NCBI RefSeq assembly: GCF_004005485.1
Contig: NZ_RZUL01000001.1
Location: 868,001-932,000 of the forward strand
DNA length: 64,000 nt
Origin: Sphingobium algorifonticola
GTDB lineage: Bacteria > Pseudomonadota > Alphaproteobacteria > Sphingomonadales > Sphingomonadaceae
Direction: 5' to 3'
Below are positions 21,501 through 26,623 of the stretch, piece by piece. Each line of letters opens with the position of its first letter. Position 1 is the stretch's first letter. The notes beneath the pieces are model-generated. The model was not told the DNA's origin, searched no databases, and worked only from the letters and a program-made list of their open reading frames with translations. The position numbers were made by a program, and so were the translations under genes.

Positions 21501-24457
21501 GTCAGCCGGTCGGCATGATCGGACCCGACCAGCCGCTCGATGCCGGAAAGCATGTCGCCTTGCGCATCGCCGCCGATCCCCGCGCTGCCGTCGAGCGCCA
21601 CGGTAACGCCGCTCGCCGAGCTGCCATAATCGGCGGTATCCACGCCTTCGCCGCCCTGAAGCGTGTCGGCACCCGCGCCGCCAGCCAATATGTCGTCACC
21701 GCCGCGGCCTTCCAGCCGGTCGGCACCCGCGCCCCCGGTCAGCCGGTCGTCGAGCGCGCTGCCGATCACATGTTCGACATTGCGTAGCGTGTCGCCATCG
21801 GCATCGCCGCCTTCGGACAGGCCGCCGTCGAGGCGGACACTGACGGCAAAGCGCGACAGGCTGTAATCGACCGCGTCGAATCCTTCGCCGCCGTCGAGCA
21901 CATCCGCGCCGCCCAGGCCCAGCAGCATGTCGTCACCCGCATTGCCGAGCAGCACATCATCGCCCGCCGTGCCGATCAGCACATCGTCGAAACGAGACCC
22001 TTCCAGGCCCTCTATGCTGACGAACACGTCGCCTGCCGGATCGCCGCCGTCGAGCGTCGATCCGTCGAGCGCGACCCGCACGCCATTGGCCGCGCTGTCG
22101 TAGCTTGCGATGTCGAAGCCATCGCCGCCGTCGATCCTGTCCGCGCCTGCGCCACCCTCTATCACGTCGTCGCCGAGGCCGCCCGTGAGCGTCTGCGCAC
22201 CGGTCGAACCGACCAGCCGGTCGGCAAAGTCGGAGCCGGTGAGATTTTCGATGTTGCTGTAGCGATCCCCCTGCGCGTCGCCACCGACACCGGCCCGTCC
22301 GTCGAGATAGACCGTGACACCGACGCTGCTGTCGCTGAAATCGATCGAGTCGGTGCCGCCGCCGCCGTCGATCACGTCCGCGCCTGCGCCACCGCGCAGG
22401 ATATTGTCGCCCGCGTCGCCGGTGAGGACATCGTCGAAGCCCGAGCCGGTGAGATTTTCGATATTGGACAGGACATCGCCCTGCGCATCGCCGCCCGTGC
22501 CCGGCGAACCATCAAGGGTCGCGACCACGCCCGCTGCCGAAGCGGAATAGTCTGCGAGGTCAATGCCCGCGCCGCCGTCCAGCCGGTCGGCCCCGCCTCC
22601 GCCGACCAGTATGTCGTCGCCCGCCGCGCCTTCCAGATGTTCGCTGGCGGCGGTGCCGATCAGCAGGTCGTCGCGCGCCGTGGCGATGACATGTTCGATA
22701 TTGGTCAGGCGATCGCCTTCCGCATCGCCGCCTTTCGACGGCGTGCCGTCCAGCCGGATTTCGATACCCACTGTCGGGTTTTCTGGGTCGGCAGGGGAAG
22801 CGGTATAGTCCACCGTGTCAAAGCCCGCGCCGCCATCCAGCACGTCCGCGCCCGCGCCGCCTTCCAGGCTGTTGTCGCCGCCATTGCCGATCAGCACGTC
22901 GTCATGCGCAGAGCCGCTCAGCCCCTCGATATTGGCGTAGGTATCGCCGCGGGCATAGCCGCCGCTGCCGGTGCCCGCCGCAAGGTCGGCACGGACGCCG
23001 ACGTTCGATTGCGCATAGCTGACGATGTCGATCCCGTTGCCGCCATCGATCTGATCCTCGCCTGCGCCCGCGACGATGCGATCGTTGCCGTCGCCTGCCG
23101 CGACTACCGTACCCGGCGGATTGGAAAACAGCACATAGATGGGATTGCCGCTGACCGGATCGGTGACGACCATGTCGGCGGCGCTGCTGACGACCTTGAT
23201 GCCGAAATGCGTCGAGACTTCGACGCTGTTGGAGCTGTTTTTGCCGTCCGTGGACAGGCCAAGCTGCACGGGCAGGAAAAACTCGTCCTGAAAGCCGCTC
23301 GACGCCACCGGCTGACTTTCGGCGGGCAGCGCGTAAACCAGTTCGATGTCGAAGCTGAAATGCGACTGGTTGGTCGGCAACGCGACCGTCCTGCCTTGCG
23401 CATCGACCGTCGTGGTAACCTTGGTGATGTTGCCTGCATCGGCGGTAACCAGCCAGCCCCTGTCGGTCAGCGTGGCGTTGGCGACCGAATAGCCCGCGGG
23501 CAGCGACGGAATGAGAAAGGTGAGCAGTTCCAGATTGCCTGCCGGCACCATCGCCTCGACGTGCAGCACGCGCAGGCTGGTCCCTGACGGCACGACCCGG
23601 GGATCGTCGGCAAAGATGGTGTCGTTGCCCGCCGTCCCGCTGATACTTTCCTTTGCAGATTGCGCGCCATAGGCCGCGTCGGTCTCAGACCCCGGCCCGC
23701 CGGTGGAGCCGCGCACGACGGTGGCACCTGCCTCGGTCCCGGTCGCAACGCCTTCCTGGTTGAACAGCGTGAACTTGAGCTGCGGAACCAGCTTGCCGAT
23801 GCCTGCTTCGCCAATGGCGTCGTCCGGCGTGGGTTCCACGGCGCGCGCGGAAATGGGGCTGGGCGGTGCACCGGGGCTGGCAGGCGTGTTGGCGATCTTT
23901 TCGGTCAGGCGGCTCGCATCTTCGTCGGACCGCTTCTGATTGTCTTCCTTGGCCGCCGCGCTGGTTTGCGCCTGCGCGGAATCGATCGGCTGAATGCCGC
24001 CGGAGTCCTTCTCGCCAGCTGCGGCCGGCTTCTTGCCCAGATCGTCGTCGGAACTGGCGGACGAAAGGCCGAACTTGATCGGCGTTGCCTGTTCCTTGAT
24101 TTCGGCGACGTCATTGACGGCGCTTTGCGCGGATACTGACTTGTCCTTGAAAACGAGCGCGGGATTGCGGCCCGAAAAGACGGCAAGCGCCATGCCGGGA
24201 ATGATGATCTTCGTGCCGTCCTCGAACAGCAGCACGACGTCGATGTCGATGATTTCGGCCTTGAACGGCCCGTAGAAGCGTTCAAGCACGGCGCGGTCGT
24301 CGTCGCCCAGCTTGATGATCTTCGCGTCGGCATAGTTGGCGGTGCCGGTCGCGATGACGGCGGCGGCACCTGCCGTGTCGGACACGGCATGCGCCACCGG
24401 CTCCTTGAAGCCGCCGGTCTTGCCGCCCTTTGCCGTCCCACCCTTGACCTTGGCCAT
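3518..24457 (-). CDS. Giant RTX-type calcium-binding repeat exoprotein (6,979 aa)
   Basis: A single uninterrupted frame of about 20.9 kb. Residues 1-280 are non-repetitive: a Lys/Gly-rich start, then a compact segment with LLFEDGTKIIIPGMALAVF (about 76-94), then an Ala/Ser/Pro-rich linker. Residues 285-450 form a different, probably beta-rich, domain. From about 452 to about 6,860 there are roughly 74 modules by hand count, mean about 87 residues. Each pairs RTX nonapeptides (GGxGxDxLx) with a conserved block of the form D-T-A-D-Y-S, L-D-G-S, G-G-D-A-x-G-D, I-E-x-x-x-G-S-x-x-D. The last roughly 120 residues lack nonapeptides and end in a hydrophobic/acidic tail with few charges, as type I secretion signals do. 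RTX nonapeptides bind Ca2+ and fold after export, so a surface or matrix adhesin is likely. The tolC-like gene lies upstream on the same strand. No peptidase, lipase or VWA domain was seen. Confidence 0.9.
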   Translation of the reverse strand: MAKVKGGTAKGGKTGGFKEPVAHAVSDTAGAAAVIATGTANYADAKIIKLGDDDRAVLERFYGPFKAEIIDIDVVLLFEDGTKIIIPGMALAVFSGRNPALVFKDKSVSAQSAVNDVAEIKEQATPIKFGLSSASSDDDLGKKPAAAGEKDSGGIQPIDSAQAQTSAAAKEDNQKRSDEDASRLTEKIANTPASPGAPPSPISARAVEPTPDDAIGEAGIGKLVPQLKFTLFNQEGVATGTEAGATVVRGSTGGPGSETDAAYGAQSAKESISGTAGNDTIFADDPRVVPSGTSLRVLHVEAMVPAGNLELLTFLIPSLPAGYSVANATLTDRGWLVTADAGNITKVTTTVDAQGRTVALPTNQSHFSFDIELVYALPAESQPVASSGFQDEFFLPVQLGLSTDGKNSSNSVEVSTHFGIKVVSSAADMVVTDPVSGNPIYVLFSNPPGTVVAAGDGNDRIVAGAGEDQIDGGNGIDIVSYAQSNVGVRADLAAGTGSGGYARGDTYANIEGLSGSAHDDVLIGNGGDNSLEGGAGADVLDGGAGFDTVDYTASPADPENPTVGIEIRLDGTPSKGGDAEGDRLTNIEHVIATARDDLLIGTAASEHLEGAAGDDILVGGGGADRLDGGAGIDLADYSASAAGVVATLDGSPGTGGDAQGDVLSNIENLTGSGFDDVLTGDAGDNILRGGAGADVIDGGGGTDSIDFSDSSVGVTVYLDGRAGVGGDAQGDRYSNIENLTGSDFADRLVGSTGAQTLTGGLGDDVIEGGAGADRIDGGDGFDIASYDSAANGVRVALDGSTLDGGDPAGDVFVSIEGLEGSRFDDVLIGTAGDDVLLGNAGDDMLLGLGGADVLDGGEGFDAVDYSLSRFAVSVRLDGGLSEGGDADGDTLRNVEHVIGSALDDRLTGGAGADRLEGRGGDDILAGGAGADTLQGGEGVDTADYGSSASGVTVALDGSAGIGGDAQGDMLSGIERLVGSDHADRLTGDDNDNLLRGGLGDDILSGGAGADQLQGGEGLDTADYSTAQGAVTIRLDGNASSGDVAEGDRLTGIERVVGSVYADTLIGDSGDNILEGSGGDDSLRGGLGADSLIGGDGNDTADYSDSLTGVAASLATGTATGGSAQGDRFDGIENLSGTSYDDVLTGDAGINRLTGGAGNDILAGGAGADVLDGGVGTDLADYSASAAAVRVALDGSAGSGGDAQGDTLNDIEGLTGSAFADELIGNENGNRLSGGAGDDVLRGGLGSDELIGGAGFDTADYSQSASNVIVSNDGSIGLGGDAQGDRLTEIEHILGSAFDDRITGSVGNDSLDGGQGDDVLQGAGGADALDGGAGIDIADYSLSNAGIQAGLDGRANSGGDAAGDSFVNIEGLSGSNFADSLFGSGEDDILRGQGGNDRLTGFAGADVIDGGAGFDTADYSASDAGVSVNLGTGNASGGHAAGDVLTSIEAVTGSNFDDLLTGGEGAETLIGGAGNDVLAGRAGADTLDGGAGFDVADYSASASGITLVLDGSVGQGGDAAGDAVRNVETILGSEYADSITGVDADEVLEGGGGADMLAGNGGRDTLIGGSGDDRIFGGAQDDSLAGGEGNDLLNGGAGADSIDGGIGIDTADYSDSAAGVTITLDGSSGIGGDAQGDVLTSIETVVGSAFDDILTGRNDADRLEGGAGDDILRGGANSDTLIGGDGDDFIEGGAGGDVVDGGAGRDTADYSASAGGIAVSLDGSTGLGGHATGDILLSVERVIGTGQADTIVGADADEDLIGGGGDDRLEGRAGADLLDGGAGIDTADYSSSAQGVSVDLLTGTGTGGDAQGDSLVSIERLVGSSGADVLSGTAGDDEIVGGGGDDLLVGRGGTDTLSGGAGNDILDGGAGADILDGGAGTDTVDYSASTVAISAGLDGSTGAGGDAQGDVMTGIERLIGSAFNDTLTGGLQSDELIGGAGDDLITGGAGNDTLSGGAGDDILGGGAGADILDGGAGRDTVDYSASTVAVTINLDGTASIGGDATGDQLIGIENVTGSSFDDVLNGSVADEELTGGAGDDIITGGAGIDILRGGSGNDLLNGGAGADQLIGGSGTDTASYAGAGAGVAVSLDGTTGTGGDALGDSLTEIEILEGSAFDDILGGGAGTDTLRGGAGNDRLLGSSGADILDGGAGFDIIDYSASASGVTIVLDGSLGVGGDAAGDQLSSIEGVIGSSVDDSITGSNQADLLDGGAGNDSITGGGGDDDLRGGAGDDVLDGGAGADRIDGGDGVDTVDYATSTSGVSVSVDGSTSTGGAAEGDQLLNVENLIGSDFNDVLAGTAAADTLTGGAGDDRLAGRGGADVLRGGAGFDTADYSDAASGIAVSLATGTGTLGDAAGDTLDSIERVIGSGFADTIAGSSAADVIEGGAGNDVMTGAGGDDQIRGGAGDDVIDGGTGADVIDGGTGTDRVDYSASGIGVQVNLNGSASFGGLAEGDLLTSIETVSGSAFADIINGTAAAEDLRGNGGDDILRGGAGADVLDGGAGTDTADYTLAGAGVSLSLATGGTGGDAAGDSFASIEIVEGSAFADTIAGGTANDDLRGNAGNDLLQGGAGADMLDGGSGDDVLSGGAGADILQGGAGSDTADYSASTAGITINLDGSLSAGGDAQGDTLSSIENVTGSAFDDTLVGTAQNERLDGGAGDDVLRGNAGSDELIGGAGDDTLIGGAGADVLTGGTGFDTASYAGSTIGVNVRLDGGPSTGGDAEGDVLTQIEGVIGSGQGDIIIGGNANDVLDGAAGDDVVTGGAGDDVLTGGSGDDILSGGLGADSIDGNSGTDTATYAAATAGVTVGLDGAAGTAGEALGDTLTNINILIGSAFADTLGGGADGEVLQGGAGDDILLGSSGADTLDGGTGTDTASYVASGSAVTAYLDGRAGSGGDAAGDVLLGIERLVGSANGDTLIGGSLADGIDGGAGDDRIEGAGGADVLTGGAGNDVILGGDGADSIDGGADIDTASYADSASGVSIGLNGVAGTGGTAQGDVLANIEILIGSDYDDALGGGAVAETLRGGIGDDTLRGSAGADILDGGVGTDTADYSSSAQGVTVGLDGSTGIGGDAAGDTLSSIERIVGSAQADRLIGGMNSETLEGGAGDDVIVGSLGTDVLTGGAGFDTADYSASSAGVTVGLDGSFGSSGDASGDRLNEIERIMGSAFADSLSGSTGNDTLEGAAGNDSLAGGAGNDSLAGGAGDDILDGGAGADSFDGGSGIDTVTFATATAGVTLSLATGTGTAGDAAGDSFVSVERVIGSDFADSITGGIGDETIEGGAGNDALAGGAGADSLTGGSGDDSLAGGAGADALDGGAGFDTADYSASAAGIQLILDGSSGSGGDAAGDTLTQIERVIGTGFDDIISGVSAGETLEGAGGNDILSGNGGGDTLLGGAGDDVLRGGSGADVLDGGAGTDTADYSSSTTGVTVALDGSTGIGGDAQGDSYVSIERVLGSGDADVLTGGAGADILAGQAGDDILTGAAGNDALQGGSGDDILTGGAGADSIDGGTGSDTVSYAGSAQGVTAALDGTIGSGGDAAGDVIVNAEILEGSAFGDRLSGRTGADTLLGGLGDDVLVGSAGADSLDGGAGADTADYAGSASAVTVNLDGSVSLGGDAAGDTLTNIERVIGSTHDDTLNGTDGNDILEGNAGADTLTGGAGNDSLIGGAGDDLLLGGAGADAMDGGAGFDTASYASASAAVNVGLDGGAQTGSDAAGDTLANVERLIGSAFADTLRGGSAAESIVGGAGDDSILGSAGADSLDGGAGFDTVDYSASAQGVTIGLGGATGIGGDAAGDQLVSIERIVGSGQADVLTGATADDTLIGGAGNDSISGGFGNDTLAGGTGDDTLIGGAGADSIDGGAGIDTADYSASVGAVTVNLDGLASSGGDADGDMLTSIERLLGSAQSDLLRGGGADEQLYGNAGDDTLVGGAGADRLEGGAGTDTADYTGASASVTVNLDGTAGIGAEAAGDTLFTIERVLGSTFDDVLNGSVGDDTLVGGAGADTLNAGAGNDVLQGGAGDDILTGGAGADQFDGGTGFDTASYAGALSAVTVYLDGTSGSRSDAAGDVLVSIEQIVGSAFDDRIFGANGAETLLGGAGADVIQGAGGDDILRGQDGDDVLAGGLGADIIDGGLGIDTATYATSLAGIILYMDGTVSIGGDADGDVLTGIEAVIGSSLADSIYGSTGNDLVDAGAGDDILYSSAGADALTGGTGFDIVDYSNNAVAVTVYMDGTASTDGFAAGDTLSGIEQVIGTSQNDSITGSAGADVIQGGAGNDALNGGAGNDSLSGGTGDDTLVGGTGSDSLDGGAGTDIASYAAATAGVVVRMDGVASSGGEALGDVLISIERVIGSAFADSVAGSAGNDRIDGGAGDDALQGLDGADLLFGEGGDDILAGGLGADALDGGAGSDTADYSGSASGVTAYLDGTAGAGGEAAGDTLANIEILRGSAQADSLFGSSGNDTLFGQSGDDILVGGAGADVLSGGDGFDIASYAASVGAVTVNLATGTGTGGDAQGDVLSGIEQVTGSANADTLTGSANADTLRGGAGNDIIDGGAGGDNIDGGDGDDILTGGQGSDILDGGAGFDTADYSASTAAVTVYNNGIDQGAGGTATGDTLLNIERVLGSAFGDVLVGGNGVETLIGNDGNDTIEGGAGADIIDGGTGTDTASYARATSAVAVSLATNSGTLGDANGDTLTSIERLVGSDYNDTLTGGSLAETLEGGAGDDLMIASAGSDTLTGGDGFDTVSYAAAASGVTVNLDGSSSSGDIAGGDRLTGVESIIGSAFADTITGTFSDDSLLGGTGNDVLAGGTGSDILLGEDGNDTLRGDGGADQMDGGAGIDTVSYTTSGAAVVIDLTLGTASGGDAAGDSFVNVEQFVGSRLGDIMIGGAGVDTFDGFDGDDTLRGEAGDDVLTGGIGDDVLIGGAGADTLTGGSGIDTVDYSASSAAVTIRTGGTSSGGDAQGDVLSGIERIIGSAFADQFEGSGADEDFTGAAGNDSFISSAGADIYRGGDGIDTVDYSASAASGMKIYLDGSFGTGGDAAGDRILDVEIVIGSAQNDEITAADSGSTILAGAGNDFLFGATGADILNGGDDDDVIASGLGADQVIGGTGIDTADYRNSNAAVTISSDGTAGSGGWAAGDTLSGIERIEGSLSYGDTLRGNATTSTVLWGWGGNDTFVSFAQADVIDGGTGTDIVDYSASLAAVTVRLDGTLSSGGNAAGDSIQFVERVIGSAFADSIFGTGVNETLEGGDGDDTLVGGSGADTLDGGAGFDTADYSSSGGISVRMDGAAGTAGDANGDILLNIERVIGSSLADIIIGSANADTIVGGDGDDILRPGLGADTLDGGNGFDTVDYSSSASGLTVNLTNAALSTGLAQGDSFTSVENFLLSGLADTFIGSANGEAVSAGAGNDIIDGGAGGDTLDGGDGNDTLTGGAGADSINGGAGTDTVSYSGSSAGISINLATGTGNTGGDAEGDVFTVGSIENAIGSAFADYIVGTTGVNNIQAGAGNDVVIGGAGADVLDGGADVDTLSYASAGSGVTVSLLSGTGTVGDANGDVITNFENLTGSNHNDTLTGNNSANIIYGGNGVDTINGLQGDDTIYGDDGNDVIDGGAGADTLDGGLGTNTLTYISAASGVAVSLLAGTGTLGDANGDIITNFTNLRGSNAADTLTGNASRNIIEGNSGNDIIDGGADVDTLRGGDGDDILLGGSEADINDGGNGTDTVDYSLSGAAISVNLTNNVGTGGDAQGDTYILVENLMGTAFSDTLTGNASNNVFLGGAGNDQLSGLAGNDTLNGGDGDDIISGGSGIDVIDGGSGTNTLYFGTNPNDPSSVSAASGVTIYLNGTAGSGGDAQGDTYANIQIVYLTNLADTAYGTNANEWFRGLGGADTIDGGGGTDTASYQGSGAGVTIGLDGTAGTGGEAAGDRLINIEILLGSNQEDVLWGDANANQLFGNDGADVLRGDAGADTLDGGQGRDTVDYTASGSAVTVRLDTGTGSGGDAQGDSYVSIENATGSAHADTLYGTSGDNILTGGLGNDFLHGGAGADQLNGGGGTDTVDYSDSAAGVTLYLDGSTSTGGDAEGDVLLSIEGAIGSAQADTIIGSNANETLSGGAGNDIIQGNVGDDTINGGDGNDLLSGGAGADIIDGGAGTDTASYATSGSAVTVYTDGVTLGSGGDAAGDRLTGIETVTGSDFDDILYGTTGSQTLNGGNGNDILIGGAGADTLDGGAGIDNVSYVTSSAGVTASFASGSLVVSGGDASGDIFISIEGFVGTNFADTLTGGSGSERMDGGAGDDIVNGSAGADTLLGGSGIDTIDFSASASGITLYLDGSASIGGDAAGDVLSGFEIAVGSGFADALFGTGADETLHGGNGDDSVYGGAGADTLLGEGGSDLLVGGAGADSIDGGSGTDTVSYATSASGVSAYLNGTTGSGGDAQGDSLVAVENLTGSGFADTLTGDGNANVLDGGNGDDVLVGGAGGDTLTGGSGSDTASYTNSGSGLTVSLANSAGNSGDASGDSYDSIENLTGSGFADTLTGDSGANRIDGGSGDDIIVGGAGSDTIMGGSGNDTADYSGSGSAVTVHMDGTAGSGGDAAGDSLSGIEVIIGSAFADALIGDSGANTLRGGNGDDVLTGGAGADTLDGGIGTDTASYANATGGVTASLANSLANTGDAAGDGYTSIESLIGSAFADLLLGDSGANTLRGGDGNDILTGGAGADTLDGGAGIDTASYSSAGSGVTASLANSAGNTGDASGDSYAAVENLTGSGFADTLVGNGSANVLDGGDGNDVLVGGAGGDTLIGGGGTDTADYSASGTGVTLDLTGATGSGSTGDAAGDTLSGIEQVLGSGQDDNFSLSLAENWSVNGGGGYDRVALAANSGNVTGGSLLGVLSNVDEIDFTGGNVQGNLTIDASLVQALVGNGNASHLTVRFDGDDSLAFDPSAHYTQAGNDYTLYSDASLTTEVARVTVG
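3600..23100 (-). repeat. Tandem array of about 74 RTX modules within the giant gene
   Basis: Each module is about 240-330 bases and encodes two to five GGxGxDxLx nonapeptides plus one invariant DY-S/LDG/GGDA-GD/IE block. Modules are diverged from each other. A group near the protein's C-terminus (window about 3.9-5.2 kb) differs from the rest: LDGS is often replaced by LANS, and its members resemble each other closely, which suggests more recent local duplication. Boundaries given are approximate. Confidence 0.85.
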
Positions 24458-24573
24458 TCCGCGAAATCCCTATGTTTTCCTGGCCAGCCTATCCGCCTGT
24501 CTCTTTAGATATGGTAAACGCCGCATTTACCCTGCGACGGGCGCGGACCGACTGCGTGCGACCCGAAAGCGGC
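24458..24573. promoter_or_regulatory. Intergenic leader of the giant gene with inverted repeat
   Basis: These 116 bases separate the tolC-like stop from the giant gene's start on the same strand. They hold an inverted repeat GGTAAA-N7-TTTACC at 24513-24531, flanked by an AT-rich patch on the promoter side of the giant gene. It could be an operator or a weak attenuator. No clear -35/-10 pair was found. Confidence 0.35.
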
Positions 24574-26229
24574 TCAGTTGCTGCGGACGGGCGCCGGAAC
24601 GACGAGTTGCGGCAGCGGCTCGCCACCGCTGACCAGATCGAACAGGCTGCCCAGCTTTTGCAGGACGCGATATTCGGCGGCATTCTTGGCCGTCATGTTG
24701 GTGATCTGGTTGGCGCGCGCGTTGAACAGGATGTTCTGGCTGTCGAGCAGGTCGAACACGGTGCGGCGTCCTTCACGGAACTGCTGCGCATAAAGCGCCA
24801 CGACCTTTTCGGCCGACTGGATTTCCGATTCGATCGTGACGATCTTGCCGCGTGCCGCATCGAGCGCGTTGAAGTCGATGCGGATGTCCTGTTCGACTTC
24901 GCGGCGGCGGCGATCCAGTTCGTAATCGGCCTGGCGCAGGCGCGCGGAAATGCGGTTGCGCACGGCGATGTCCGCCCCGCCGTTGAAGAAATTATAGGTC
25001 ATGGTCAGCATTGCGCGGGCATCTTTATTGGTGCCCGTGCGGCCCAGAACATCGTCCCGCCAATTGCCCTGCGCCTGAATGGCGAGGCGCGGAAAGAAGG
25101 TGCCGGTCTGGCTGGCGCGCTGACGATCGAGCGAGCGGCGATCCTCCACCGCCTGCGCCATGCGCGGGCTGCGCGTGTCGATCATCGCCACTGCGGCGTC
25201 CGCCGTCATCGGCAGCACCGGCGTCGTCGGCGGCAGATCGACCGCAACACCGGGCAGGCGGTTGGTCAGGCGGCGATAGGATTCGCGCGCCTGCTGCAAC
25301 GCGCTGGTACGATCGAGCAGGATGGCGCGCACATTGTCGAGCCGTGCGGTCGCACGGCTGACGTCGGCCGGTGTCGTGAGGCCAAGGTCTTCCTGAATGG
25401 CGACGATCTTGACGATCTTTTCGTTCGCCGCGATTTCCTCATTGGAAAGCTCGACCAGCTTCTGCTGTTGCAGTACACTGAGATAGGCGAGCGACATGTC
25501 GTAGGCGATGGCCTCGATCCGCTCGCGCGTGCTCCACTGCGCACTGCGATAGCTTGCGCGGGCGCGCTTGATATCGTTGATCGTCGTGCCCCAGTCCCAC
25601 AGATTCTGGTTGAGCGTGACGACGCCTTCGCTGCGGCGCAGGTCGGTGTTGGCGCCGATTTGCGGCCGGTTCAGTTCGCCACCGATGGCAACGGTCATGT
25701 CCAGCCGGGGCATATAGCCTGCGCGCGCTTCGTGAACGCCATATTTGGCATCATCCTGCCGCGCGAGCGCGATCTGGATCTCGGGATTGGCCTTCAGCGC
25801 CTCGACAATCGCGTCACGCAGCGATTCGGTGGCGCCGGCCGGCGGTTCGGCGGCAGCGCGGGCTGCGGCGACGGCTGCGGCGGGATCGACCGGCTGCGGA
25901 TCGACGGGGATCGGCGGCAGCGTGCCATCGGGCCGTACCGCATAGGGATCGTCGAAGACCGGCAAGGGGGTTTGACCGGATTGCGCCGGTGTGGGCGGTG
26001 CCGTCGTCGATGCTGGCGGCACATAGGGCGGCGGCGGCACTACCGGCGCGGACCCGCCATCCTGCGCAAAATCCGACGCCGCCAGTGCGGCGACAGGCGT
26101 CCCGTCCGGCAGCGGCCCGGCGACCTTCGCCATGTCCGCAGCCGCGAGCGCGGATCCCGAAACGCACAGTGAAAGCACCAGCGCCAGACGTGCGCCATGC
26201 GTCAAACCGACGGAGGGATGCTGTTTCAT
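24574..26229 (-). CDS. TolC-family outer membrane protein for type I secretion
   Basis: A 551-residue TolC/outer-membrane-efflux homologue. A signal peptide (residues 1-30, ending near GSALAA) is followed by a Pro-rich insert up to about residue 115. Two outer-membrane-efflux repeats follow: a helical segment starting ESLRDAIVEALKANPEIQIA and a second half containing ARAMLTMTYNFFNGGAD. The late GRRTVFDLLDSQNILFNAR motif is the hallmark of the AggA/LapE/TolC group that serves type I exporters. It should form the trimeric beta-barrel/alpha-tunnel duct. Length and two-fold repeat fit the family. Transcription continues toward the giant RTX gene 116 bases downstream, so co-expression with that substrate is likely. 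No ABC ATPase or HlyD-like adaptor gene is in the window. Confidence 0.9.
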   Translation of the reverse strand: MKQHPSVGLTHGARLALVLSLCVSGSALAAADMAKVAGPLPDGTPVAALAASDFAQDGGSAPVVPPPPYVPPASTTAPPTPAQSGQTPLPVFDDPYAVRPDGTLPPIPVDPQPVDPAAAVAAARAAAEPPAGATESLRDAIVEALKANPEIQIALARQDDAKYGVHEARAGYMPRLDMTVAIGGELNRPQIGANTDLRRSEGVVTLNQNLWDWGTTINDIKRARASYRSAQWSTRERIEAIAYDMSLAYLSVLQQQKLVELSNEEIAANEKIVKIVAIQEDLGLTTPADVSRATARLDNVRAILLDRTSALQQARESYRRLTNRLPGVAVDLPPTTPVLPMTADAAVAMIDTRSPRMAQAVEDRRSLDRQRASQTGTFFPRLAIQAQGNWRDDVLGRTGTNKDARAMLTMTYNFFNGGADIAVRNRISARLRQADYELDRRRREVEQDIRIDFNALDAARGKIVTIESEIQSAEKVVALYAQQFREGRRTVFDLLDSQNILFNARANQITNMTAKNAAEYRVLQKLGSLFDLVSGGEPLPQLVVPAPVRSN

Positions 26230-26359
26230 GCCCTTGCAGACCTTCTCTTTTCCAAACCCCGCGCTGGTCAGCGACGGGCTTGTGACTGTGTTGCAGAAGG
26301 GAAATGGGCCAATATGGTTAACATCGAATTAAGCGTAATCGCTCATCGGTGTGCAAGGA

Positions 26360-26518
26360 TCACAGGGGGCGGCGCAGGGCCATGCGCTGCGAAAGGCGCC
26401 GCACCATGTCGTCCAGTCGGATAGCTTCGGGAGCTGTAGAGACCGGCGGCGCGGCGTCTTGCATCAGCAGCTGCATCCGACGGCATAGCTGTGTGAAATC
26501 GTCCGCCTTGTCGCGCAT
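26360..26518 (-). CDS. Probable small protein, 52 aa
   Basis: An ATG at 26518 follows a near-ideal Shine-Dalgarno AGGAG (26525-26529, read on the minus strand) with a 6-base spacer. The frame runs 52 codons to TGA. The product begins MRDKADDFTQLCRRMQLLMQ, has a short Ala/Pro linker and ends in a basic helix-like segment (LDDMVRRLSQRMALRRPL). There is no signal peptide or membrane span. The two amphipathic segments suggest a small helical protein, function unknown. It lies upstream of and in the same orientation as the tolC-like gene (131 bases), so it might be the first gene of that unit. A chance ORF is possible, but the ribosome-binding site and helix pattern favour a gene. Confidence 0.55.
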   Translation of the reverse strand: MRDKADDFTQLCRRMQLLMQDAAPPVSTAPEAIRLDDMVRRLSQRMALRRPL

Positions 26519-26623
26519 ATGTAGCTCCTGTCCGGTTCGACAAACGACCTACGACAAGATGGTTAACGCAAGATTGTGATCCGGCGGCCGTGCGACCAAT
26601 GGCCGGGCGGACGCAGCCCTGGA

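Noticed and set aside
3600..23100. Possible CRISPR or satellite array because of dense short repeats
   Set aside because: The repeats are codon-phased parts of RTX modules in one open frame, without identical repeats or unique spacers.
24472..26172. Antisense open frame opposite the tolC-like gene
   Set aside because: The minus strand encodes a complete TolC-family protein; the plus frame has no recognisable motifs.
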